From Rubrivivax sp. (lineage in GTDB: Bacteria; Pseudomonadota; Gammaproteobacteria; Burkholderiales; Burkholderiaceae_C), in assembly GCA_030693565.1 (NCBI GenBank), contig JAUYAJ010000055.1, forward strand, positions 1 to 5,643: a stretch of 5,643 bases of DNA, written 5' to 3'. Below the pieces are notes generated by a model. That model saw nothing but the letters and a program-made list of their open reading frames with translations, did no database searches and was not told the DNA's origin. Below, piece after piece: positions 1 to 5,366 of the stretch (its first letter is position 1; the number at the start of each line of letters is the position of its first letter). The position numbers and the translations under genes are program-made.

Positions 1-1
1 C

Positions 2-376
2 GCGCCGGCCAGCGTCGCCACCGGCCCCTGCAGCGCCTGGCAGGACGCGCTCGAACTGGCCGACCGCGGTCGCCTGGTCGAAGCCGGCAGCGTCGTCCAG
101 GCCTGCCTGCAACGGCGTGCCCAATGCGCCAACGCCCATGCGCTGGCGGGTGACCTGCACCTGGCCAGCGACCATCTGGAGGCCGCCCGCACCAGCTTGC
201 AGCGTGCGCTTTACCTGCGGCCCGACCACGCTGGCGCCACTGCCGCGATGCTGGCGCTGGCACGGCGCCGCGGCGACGGCCCGGCCATCGACACCTGGCG
301 CGCCCGCGTGCAACGTGTGCAAGCCCCTGACGGGGCGCCAATCGCTTCTGGCGCCTGCGGCGTCACCCGCTCATGA
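2..376 (+). CDS. wspC: WspC, CheR-type chemoreceptor methyltransferase, C-terminal TPR part (5' end cut by window)
   Basis: Only the last 124 codons are present, in the frame that ends with TGA at 374-376; the frame is open to the window edge. The visible part is a helical, alanine- and leucine-rich tail. A clear tetratricopeptide-like unit lies at window residues 44-93 (bases about 131-280), with small residues at the packing positions and the typical ending LQRALYLRPDH, followed by a second helical pair (AAMLALARRRGD). In Wsp systems the methyltransferase WspC has an N-terminal CheR domain that methylates glutamates on the receptor WspA, and a C-terminal TPR region like this one. The catalytic domain is outside the window, so methyltransferase identity rests on this tail and on gene order (directly before a CheW, a hybrid CheA, a CheB and a WspR). 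The stop overlaps the wspD start as ATGA, so the two are translationally coupled. Confidence 0.85.
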   Translation, partial: APASVATGPCSAWQDALELADRGRLVEAGSVVQACLQRRAQCANAHALAGDLHLASDHLEAARTSLQRALYLRPDHAGATAAMLALARRRGDGPAIDTWRARVQRVQAPDGAPIASGACGVTRS

Positions 377-906
377 GCGCCAACGAACTGCCCATCCCGG
401 CCGCGTGGCGCCAGCAGTGGGCAGCCGAGCTGGCGACGCCGAACGCCGCCGGCGCGCACTGCGGCGCGCAGTCGCGCTGGATGGTGTTCCGGCTCGGCAG
501 TGAACGCTGCGCGCTGCCGGCAGCGAGCATTCTGCGCAGCCATGCGCCCACGCCCAGCCACAGCCTGCCCGGCCGCCGTGGCACGCTGGTGCCGCGGCTG
601 ATGCAGATCGAAGGCCGGCTGGTGCTGATGGCCGACCTGGTGCACTGCCTGGGCTCGGCGCGCAGCGGCGACGCCGGCTTCGCCCGCACGCTGGAGATGC
701 AGGCCGCGCCGGCCGCCTATGCGCTGCCGGTTGACGACGTGCTCGGCATCGCCGACGTGCCCGACGCCGCCATCGAGCCAGCGCCCGAGCACTTGCAAGG
801 CCCGCTGCGCGAACTGTTGCACGGCCTGTGGCGTGACGGCGCCGACGCCGTGTTGCTGATCGACGCCCGACGGCTCGCCGAGCGCCTGGACGCCGACCTC
901 GGCTGA
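373..906 (+). CDS. wspD: WspD, CheW-type coupling protein
   Basis: A 177-residue CheW-like scaffold protein that should link the WspE kinase to the membrane receptor WspA. The CheW fold spans about residues 36-175: it opens with a strand (WMVFRLGSERCALPA, 36-50), continues with HSLPGRRGTLVPRLMQIEGRLVLMADL (63-89), where CheW proteins have their HxLP and 'G-x-v-x-l-R-G-x-l-x-P-v-x-d-L' pattern, and ends with a second barrel half (AYALPVDDVLGI, 115-126; AVLLIDARRL, 159-168). The ATG at 373 overlaps the wspC stop (ATGA); no strong Shine-Dalgarno is visible, so translation probably depends on coupling. The WspD proteins I know are longer and carry a cysteine-rich N-terminal extension with CWNRxG- and CxNC-like motifs; this protein starts at the segment just before the CheW fold and lacks it. 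The adjacent upstream frame at 1-372 does not encode it either. CheW function is a confident call; assignment as WspD rather than WspB rests on operon position between wspC and wspE. Confidence 0.87.
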   Translation: MSANELPIPAAWRQQWAAELATPNAAGAHCGAQSRWMVFRLGSERCALPAASILRSHAPTPSHSLPGRRGTLVPRLMQIEGRLVLMADLVHCLGSARSGDAGFARTLEMQAAPAAYALPVDDVLGIADVPDAAIEPAPEHLQGPLRELLHGLWRDGADAVLLIDARRLAERLDADLG

Positions 907-911
907 CGACC

Positions 912-1802
912 ATGGGCATGGACCTCAGCCAATACAGCTTGATGAGCCTGTTCCGCAGCGAGGCCGGTGTGCACGCGGCCACGCTGTGCGGCGGCTTGCT
1001 CGAACCGCCGGCCGACGCCGCGCAGGCCGCCTCGTGGTTCGAGTCGCTGATGCGCGCCGGCCACTCGCTCAAAGGCGCGGCCCGCATCGTCGGCCTGGAG
1101 CCGCTGGTGGCATTGGCGCATGCGATCGAGGACTGCATCGTGCGCGGCCAGCGCGCGGCGCAACTGCCCGCGGCCCAGCATGTCGACGCCATGCTGGCCG
1201 GCGCCGACGTCTTTGGCGACGTCGCCGGCCGCAACGACGACGACGTCGAGCCCTGGCTGGCCCAGCATGGCGAGCGCATCGCCGCGCTGGCGCAGGCGCT
1301 GACCGACGACGCCGGCGCGGCTGCAGCGCCGATAGCGCTAATAGCGCCGATAGCGGTGCCGGCGCCGCCACCCTTGCCGCTCGAGCCCGAGCCAGCAGCG
1401 CCGTCGGCCGCCGCAGAAACAGCGCCGGCCATGCGGCCGCTGCAGGTCGACAACCCGGCCACGGCCGCCGACGGTGGCCGCATGGTGCGGCTGACCACCG
1501 ACACCCTGAACACCCTGCTCGCGCAGGCCCGCGAGACTTTGCTCGTCGACGAAGCACGCGAAGCCGAGGCGCGACTGCTGCAACGCCTGTCACGGCGCTG
1601 GCGGCAATCGATATCGGCCACCGACCGGGCCATCGCCCATCTGTCGCAGCCCGAGCTCAGTGGCACCGCCCGTCAGGCCGCTGCCGACGAGCTGCAGCTA
1701 CTGCGCGACAGCCTGCGCGAAACGCAGGCCTTGCTGACCGATTTCGCCCACAGCCATGACCGCCACAGCCGGCGCGGTCGGCTCGCTGCGCGCCAGCTCT
1801 AG
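912..1802 (+). CDS. wspE: WspE N-terminal fragment: HPt domain, linker and first part of the dimerisation region
   Basis: This is the only part of wspE that normal translation from the 5' start would produce: 296 residues ending at TAG 1800-1802. Residues about 8-105 form the HPt (P1) domain, with the phosphorylatable histidine H51 in AGHSLKGAARIVGLE, a nearly perfect CheA-family motif. Residues about 128-175 are a low-complexity linker rich in Ala, Pro and Ile. From about residue 191 (MVRLTTDTLNTLL) long charged helices of the P3 dimerisation region begin, and the stop falls within the second of these. The fragment has a phosphate acceptor but no ATP-binding domain, so on its own it cannot autophosphorylate. 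In family terms it is a P1 module comparable with the separate P1 proteins of split CheA systems, but the break inside a helix rather than in a linker argues that the split is accidental. Confidence 0.75.
   Translation: MGMDLSQYSLMSLFRSEAGVHAATLCGGLLEPPADAAQAASWFESLMRAGHSLKGAARIVGLEPLVALAHAIEDCIVRGQRAAQLPAAQHVDAMLAGADVFGDVAGRNDDDVEPWLAQHGERIAALAQALTDDAGAAAAPIALIAPIAVPAPPPLPLEPEPAAPSAAAETAPAMRPLQVDNPATAADGGRMVRLTTDTLNTLLAQARETLLVDEAREAEARLLQRLSRRWRQSISATDRAIAHLSQPELSGTARQAAADELQLLRDSLRETQALLTDFAHSHDRHSRRGRLAARQL
1329..1355 (+). repeat. Three tandem 9-bp units in the wspE linker
   Basis: Three consecutive units CCGATAGCG, CTAATAGCG and CCGATAGCG occupy 27 bases in frame, encoding PIA-LIA-PIA (WspE residues 140-148). 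The outer copies extend to an exact 13-bp direct repeat, AGCGCCGATAGCG, at 1325-1337 and 1343-1355. Each unit holds one ATA isoleucine codon, which is normally among the rarest in such GC-rich genomes. The repeat sits in the flexible Ala/Pro-rich linker between the HPt domain and the dimerisation helices, where length changes are tolerated. Confidence 0.85.
1800..1802 (+). other. Premature in-frame amber (TAG) codon in wspE
   Basis: The codons read GCG CGC CAG CTC TAG CAG TCG GTG CGC. Upstream and downstream codons are in one frame, and conserved kinase sequence continues on both sides. Replacing the TAG by TAC (the usual Tyr codon in GC-rich genomes) restores Leu-Tyr-Gln-Ser-Val, matching the family pattern Leu-Tyr-x-x-Val ahead of Arg-Met. 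The smallest explanation is one C-to-G or T-to-G change in the third codon position. Confidence 0.9.
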
Positions 1803-1808
1803 CAGTCG

Positions 1809-3200
1809 GTGCGCCGCACCCGCATGACGACGCTGGACAACTCGGCGCTGGCCTGGCGGCGTCTGGTCCACGACCTCGGGCGACGCCTGGGCAAGCCGGC
1901 CCAGCTGGTCATCGAAGGCCAGCAAACCCCGGTTGACCGCGACGTGCTCGATCGCATCGAATCGCCGCTCAACCACTTGATCGGCAACGCCATGGACCAT
2001 GGCCTGGAAGCGCCCGCCGGCCGCCTGGCCGCGGGCAAGCCGGAGCACGGCCAGATCACGCTGCGCGCGCGCCATCACAAAGGCCAGTTGCTGCTCGAGC
2101 TGGCCGACGACGGCCACGGCATCGATGACGTCGCGCTGCGCCAGCGCATCGTCGAACGCGGGCTGACCGATGCGGCCACGGCCGCCCGGCTGGACAGCGA
2201 CGAGCTGCACGAATTCCTGTTCCTGCCCGGCTTCTCGACCCGCGAGGCCGTCAGCGACGTCTCCGGCCGCGGCGTCGGCCTGGACGTCGTGCGCACCCAG
2301 GTGCAAGCGCTGGGCGGCGCCGTGCGCCTGCTCAGCGTGCCCGGCCAGGGTTCGCGCTTCGTGCTCTCGCTGCCGGTCAGCATCTCGGTGCTGCGCGCCC
2401 TGCTGGTCGAACTGGACGGCGAGGTCTACGCCTTTGCGCTGTCCCAGATCGAACGTGTCGACCGCCTGACTGCCGAGCAACTGCAAAGCGTCGGCGGCCG
2501 CCCTTGCGCGCGCATCCATGGCAGCCTGACCCCGGTGGTCGCGCTGGCCTCGCAGCTCGGCATCGACAGCGACGAGGCCCCGGCCAGCTTCCCGGTCGTC
2601 GTCGTCGGCAGCGGTGCACAGGCGCGCGCGCTGCGCGTCGACCGCCTGCTCGGTGAGCGCAACCTCGGTTTGCTGCCGCTGGACCCGCGACTGGGCCGGC
2701 TGCGCCATGTCAGCGCCGCCGCCATCCTCGACGACGGCGCGCCGGTGCTGGTGCTGGACTGCCACCACCTGGGCCACGACACCGACACCGGCGTGGCCAC
2801 CCGGCGCCGCAGCGACGGCCCGGCGCCGCGCAAGCGCGTGCTCGTCGTCGAAGACTCGTTCACCGTGCGTGAGGTCGAACGCCAGCTCCTGCTCAGCGCC
2901 GGCTACGAGGTCGAGGCCCGGGTCGACGGCGAAGACGGCTGGCAGGCGCTGGCCGCCGCCGACTTCGACCTCGTCATCACCGACATCGACATGCCACGCT
3001 TGAACGGCATTGAGCTGCTGCGGCGGCTGCGCGGCCAGTCGCGGCTGCGCGAGCTGCCGGTGATGATCGTTTCCTACAAGGACAGCGAGGCCGACCGCCA
3101 GGCTGGCCTGGAAGCGGGTGCCGACCGCTACTTCACCAAATCCGATTTCGACGACCGCGCCCTGCTGGCCGCCGTCGTCGACCTGATCGGAGCAGCTTGA
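1809..3200 (+). CDS. wspE: WspE C-terminal fragment: ATPase, CheW-like and receiver domains
   Basis: The open part downstream of the amber codon has 463 codons from the GTG at 1809 (alternative ATG at 1824). No Shine-Dalgarno stands before either, so expression would need restart 6-21 bases past the stop. Numbering from the GTG: rest of P3 at 1-35; P4 ATPase at about 40-190 with N box PLNHLIGNAMDHG (H56, N60), G1 ADDGHGID (99-106) and G2 GRGVGLDVV (153-161); CheW-like P5 at about 191-320 (SISVLRALLVELDGEVYAF); a short linker; receiver at about 342-463 with acidic pair E348-D349, phosphoacceptor D392 in TDIDMPRLNG, S422 and K444. All residues expected for catalysis and phosphotransfer are present. 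The segment just after the stop (RMTTLDNSALAWRRLV) lacks the proline of the usual CheA RMxP motif. TGA 3198-3200 overlaps the wspF ATG by one base. Confidence 0.75.
   Translation: MRRTRMTTLDNSALAWRRLVHDLGRRLGKPAQLVIEGQQTPVDRDVLDRIESPLNHLIGNAMDHGLEAPAGRLAAGKPEHGQITLRARHHKGQLLLELADDGHGIDDVALRQRIVERGLTDAATAARLDSDELHEFLFLPGFSTREAVSDVSGRGVGLDVVRTQVQALGGAVRLLSVPGQGSRFVLSLPVSISVLRALLVELDGEVYAFALSQIERVDRLTAEQLQSVGGRPCARIHGSLTPVVALASQLGIDSDEAPASFPVVVVGSGAQARALRVDRLLGERNLGLLPLDPRLGRLRHVSAAAILDDGAPVLVLDCHHLGHDTDTGVATRRRSDGPAPRKRVLVVEDSFTVREVERQLLLSAGYEVEARVDGEDGWQALAAADFDLVITDIDMPRLNGIELLRRLRGQSRLRELPVMIVSYKDSEADRQAGLEAGADRYFTKSDFDDRALLAAVVDLIGAA
3189..3192 (+). promoter_or_regulatory. Ribosome binding site of wspF
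   Basis: GGAG lies 7 bases before ATG 3200, inside the last codons of wspE. This favours ATG 3200 over the TTG at 3197, which would be only 4 bases away and add one residue. Confidence 0.6.
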
Positions 3201-4246
3201 TGCGGGTGGCGATCGTCAACGACCTGCCGATTGCCGTCCAGGCGCTGCGCCGCTGTGTGCTGTCCGAGCCCGGGTTCGAGCTCGCCTGGGTGGCGGCCGA
3301 CGGCCAGCAGGCCGTGCAGCGCTGCGCCGCCGACCGCCCCGACCTCATCCTGATGGACTTGTTCATGCCGGTGATGAACGGCGTCGAGGCCATCGAGCGC
3401 ATCATGCGCGACAGCCCCTGCGCGGTGCTCGTCATCACCGCCAGCGCGCAGGCCGCCACCCAGGAAGTCTTCAAGGCGCTGGCCGCCGGCGCGCTCGACG
3501 TGCTGGACACGCCGACCCTGCTGGGCAGCGCCGGCAGCAACGGCGCCAGCCGCCTGTGCGCCAAGCTGCGCGCGATGCGCAGCCTGGTCCAGGCCGCCAG
3601 CGGGCCGTTGAGCCGGCCCGCCGCCGCGCCAATGCTCACCCCGACCAGCGCCAGTGGCGCCAGCCTGCTGGTGCTGGGCGCCAGCACCGGCGGCCCCGGC
3701 GTGCTGGCCCAGATGCTGACCCAGCTGCGCGACAAGCTCGTGCGCAGCGGCGTGGCACTGCCGGCCGTGGTGGTCATCCAGCACATCGACACCGCCTTCG
3801 CCGCCGGGCTGGCGGACTGGCTGCAGCAAAGCAGCGGCTGGCCCGTCAAGCTGGCCGCCGACGGCGACGCACCGGCAGCCGGCAGCGTGCACATGGGTGG
3901 CGCGCTGGGGCACCTGGTGATGACGCCGCGCGGCCTGCTGAGCAACCGCCGCGAGCCCGAGGGCTACCCGTACCGGCCCTCGGTCGACGAATTCTTCTAC
4001 TCCTGCCGGCACTGGCGCGGTCGCGGCCTCGCCGCGCTGCTCACCGGCATGGGCAACGACGGCGCCAAGGGCTTGCTGCAGCTGCGCCAGCGCGGCTGGC
4101 TGACGCTGGCGCAACTGCCGTCGAGCTGCGCCGTCGGCGGCATGCCGCAAGCGGCGATCCAGCTCGACGCCGCCGCCCAGGTTCTGACCCCCGCACACAT
4201 CGTGCAAACCCTCCACGACCACTTGCTACTGGAGCGCAAGACATGA
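3200..4246 (+). CDS. wspF: WspF, CheB-type receiver-methylesterase
   Basis: A 348-residue response regulator that removes methyl groups from receptor glutamates and so damps Wsp signalling; in Pseudomonas, loss of wspF leaves the pathway on and raises cyclic-di-GMP. The receiver covers about 1-122, beginning MRVAIVNDLP with the acidic residue D8 after N7 (the ND pair seen in WspF), phosphoacceptor D53 in ILMDLFMPVMNG, and T80. Where most receivers have Lys-Pro this one reads DVLDTP (100-105), so the switch lysine is absent. After a linker (about 125-153) comes the CheB esterase domain, about 154-346, with the full catalytic triad: S162 in GASTGGPG, H195 in VVIQHID and D287 in LTGMGNDGAKGL. 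The SVDEFFYS segment (261-268) is also typical. Length and domain order are normal and the gene looks intact. ATG 3200 is chosen because it overlaps the wspE TGA by one base and has GGAG 7 bases upstream. The stop overlaps wspR as ATGA. Confidence 0.93.
   Translation: MRVAIVNDLPIAVQALRRCVLSEPGFELAWVAADGQQAVQRCAADRPDLILMDLFMPVMNGVEAIERIMRDSPCAVLVITASAQAATQEVFKALAAGALDVLDTPTLLGSAGSNGASRLCAKLRAMRSLVQAASGPLSRPAAAPMLTPTSASGASLLVLGASTGGPGVLAQMLTQLRDKLVRSGVALPAVVVIQHIDTAFAAGLADWLQQSSGWPVKLAADGDAPAAGSVHMGGALGHLVMTPRGLLSNRREPEGYPYRPSVDEFFYSCRHWRGRGLAALLTGMGNDGAKGLLQLRQRGWLTLAQLPSSCAVGGMPQAAIQLDAAAQVLTPAHIVQTLHDHLLLERKT
4231..4234 (+). promoter_or_regulatory. Ribosome binding site of wspR
   Basis: GGAG lies 8 bases before ATG 4243, within the 3' end of wspF. 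It fixes the wspR start and rules out the long in-frame extension that stays open upstream to 3556, which would overlap most of wspF. Confidence 0.65.
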
Positions 4247-5259
4247 GCGTTCTCACCGACACCAGTGCCATGCCCTTGTCCAGTGGCGGCGATGCCCGCG
4301 GTCGCGCCACCTTCGTCCTCATGGTCGACGACCAGCCGATGGTCGGCGAAGCCGTGCGCCGGCTGCTGGCCGACATCCCGGACCTGGACTACCACTACGT
4401 GCCCAACCCGCTCGACGCATTGGCCGCGGTGCGCGAGATCCGCCCGGCCGTCGTGCTGCTCGACCTGGTGATGCCGGTCAAGGACGGGCTGACGCTGCTG
4501 GCCGAGATCCGCGCCGACGCCAGCATCGCCAACACTCCGGTGGTGATGCTGTCGACCACCGAAGACGCGCAGACCAAGGCGCGCGCCTTCGAGGCCGGTG
4601 CCGACGACTACCTGGTCAAGCTGCCCGCCCGTGCCGAACTGCAGGCGCGCGTGCGCTACCACGCGCGCAACTTCATCGTCCAGCGCGAACGCGACCAGGC
4701 CGTACAGGCCTTGCGTGAGAGCCAGCGCCGGCTCCAGGAGCTCAACCTCCAGCTCCTGCAGCTGAGCCAGAGCGACGGCCTCACCGGGCTGGCAAACCGC
4801 CGATTCTTCGACGAGACGATGAACAGCGAGTTGCGCCGCGCCGAGCGCACTGGTCAGCCCATGTCGCTGCTGATGGTGGACATCGACCATTTCAAGAAGT
4901 ACAACGACCATTACGGTCACCAGCAGGGCGACCGCTGCCTGACCACCGTGGCCGACACGCTGCGGGCCATGGCACGGCGCGCCGGCGACTTGGCCGCCCG
5001 CTACGGCGGCGAGGAGTTCGCCCTCATCCTGCCGACCACCGATGCCGCGGCCGCAGCCGCCGTGGCCCAGCATCTGTGCCAGGCCGTGCGCAAGCTGGCG
5101 CAGCCGCATGCCGGCTCGCCGAAGGGACTGCTGACGGTCTCGGTCGGCCATGCTTGCTGGCTGCCGGGGGACGACTTGCTGGCCGCACCCTTGATCGATG
5201 CCGCCGACAAGGCGCTGTACCGGGCCAAGGAAGGCGGCCGCGACCGCGCTTCAGCGTGA
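4243..5259 (+). CDS. wspR: WspR, receiver-GGDEF diguanylate cyclase
   Basis: A 338-residue cytoplasmic response regulator that, when phosphorylated by WspE, condenses two GTP into cyclic-di-GMP, promoting biofilm and exopolysaccharide formation. The receiver covers about 23-140: acidic pair D29-D30 in LMVDDQP, phosphoacceptor D74 in VLLDLVMPVKDG, S104 and K126 in YLVKLP. Residues about 142-175 (QRERDQAVQALRES and following) form the charged coiled-coil stalk that in WspR controls tetramer and dimer states. The GGDEF domain, about 175-335, starts with the DGLTGLANRR motif, carries metal ligand D213 in VDIDHFKKYND, and has the active-site loop GGEEF at 255-259, so it should be catalytically active. 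The inhibitory site RxxD is present as R246-A-G-D249, exactly five residues before GGEEF, so product feedback inhibition is expected. Size and architecture match Pseudomonas WspR closely. It is the last gene of the operon and looks intact although its kinase gene is broken. Confidence 0.95.
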   Translation: MSVLTDTSAMPLSSGGDARGRATFVLMVDDQPMVGEAVRRLLADIPDLDYHYVPNPLDALAAVREIRPAVVLLDLVMPVKDGLTLLAEIRADASIANTPVVMLSTTEDAQTKARAFEAGADDYLVKLPARAELQARVRYHARNFIVQRERDQAVQALRESQRRLQELNLQLLQLSQSDGLTGLANRRFFDETMNSELRRAERTGQPMSLLMVDIDHFKKYNDHYGHQQGDRCLTTVADTLRAMARRAGDLAARYGGEEFALILPTTDAAAAAAVAQHLCQAVRKLAQPHAGSPKGLLTVSVGHACWLPGDDLLAAPLIDAADKALYRAKEGGRDRASA

Positions 5260-5276
5260 GCGCGCAGGCGCTGCCG

Positions 5277-5298
5277 GCCGGCCCCGTGTCGGCGATTT
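5277..5298 (+). terminator. Weak intrinsic terminator candidate after wspR
   Basis: Bases 5277-5293 can fold as GCCGGC / GTCGGC around the loop CCCGT, giving six pairs with one G-U. It is followed by GATTT, so the T-run is only three bases. It overlaps a perfect palindrome GCCGGCCGGC at 5273-5282. The position, 17 bases past the wspR stop, fits an operon end, but a GC-rich genome makes such stems by chance and the poor T-tract makes efficient termination doubtful. Confidence 0.3.
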
Positions 5299-5303
5299 AA
5301 GAT
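5298..5303 (+). promoter_or_regulatory. Possible -10 element of an mdh promoter
   Basis: TAAGAT matches four of six bases of the sigma-70 -10 consensus and lies in the only AT-richer spot of the wspR-mdh gap, 63 bases before the mdh start codon. No convincing -35 box is found at 16-18 bases upstream, which is pure GC. The same spot lies in a small inverted repeat, GCGAT-TTAAG-ATCGC, at 5292-5306. A separate promoter here is expected because mdh is a housekeeping gene unrelated to Wsp, but the assignment is tentative. Confidence 0.25.
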
Positions 5304-5354
5304 CGCGCTTGTCCCGGCGAGTCCGCCCGCCGCATCCGACCCCTCATTTCCATC

Positions 5355-5360
5355 AGGAGT
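5355..5360 (+). promoter_or_regulatory. Ribosome binding site of mdh
   Basis: AGGAGT stands 6 bases before ATG 5367, the strongest Shine-Dalgarno in the window. GGAG (5356-5359) can pair with CTCC (5363-5366) across a TTG loop, just before the start codon. Confidence 0.8.
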
Positions 5361-5366
5361 TGCTCC

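Larger units (their letters stand above)
912..3200 (+). pseudogene. wspE: wspE, hybrid CheA histidine kinase-receiver, interrupted by an in-frame amber codon
   Basis: Read through the TAG, this is one 762-codon frame with the full WspE order: HPt (P1), linker, P3 dimerisation helices, P4 ATPase, P5 CheW-like domain, receiver. WspE is the kinase of the Wsp pathway; it phosphorylates WspR and WspF. Codon 297 (1800-1802) is TAG. Both flanks are in the same frame, so this is a substitution and not a frameshift. The local reading L-stop-Q-S-V-R-R-T-R-M lines up with the L-Y-x-x-V-x-x-[ST]-R-M segment that WspE relatives carry, so the lost residue was probably tyrosine. H51 of P1, the ATP-site N, G1 and G2 boxes, and the receiver aspartate are all intact, so decay is recent or absent apart from this codon. 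The start could be ATG 912 or ATG 918; both lie 5-11 bases after the wspD stop with weak Shine-Dalgarno support. Possible alternatives are a sequencing error, suppression of the amber codon, or restart into two separate proteins. Confidence 0.85.

Noticed and set aside
117..503. 128-codon + strand open frame across the wspC-wspD junction
   Set aside because: Arg/Pro/Ala-rich translation without motifs; the competing frames encode the TPR tail of WspC and the start of WspD.
1790..1815. Frameshift as the cause of the wspE break
   Set aside because: Positions 912 and 1809 are in the same frame and conserved sequence continues on both sides, so no insertion or deletion is needed; a single substitution is enough.
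1698..2777. Long open frame of 359 codons on the minus strand opposite wspE
   Set aside because: It is a GC-driven shadow of the true frame: the translation is Gln/Ala/Val/Asp-rich with no recognisable domain, and the + strand frame carries clear kinase motifs.
3128..4222. 364-codon open frame on the minus strand opposite wspF, with similar ones at 3997-5151 and 371-1666
   Set aside because: Compositionally biased products (His/Gln/Gly/Ala-rich) with no domain, lying exactly over well-supported + strand genes.
3556..4242. Upstream in-frame extension of wspR, open from 3556
   Set aside because: The extension is Arg/Ala-rich low-complexity sequence overlapping wspF; the WspR N-terminus, the GGAG site at 4231 and the ATGA overlap all point to ATG 4243.
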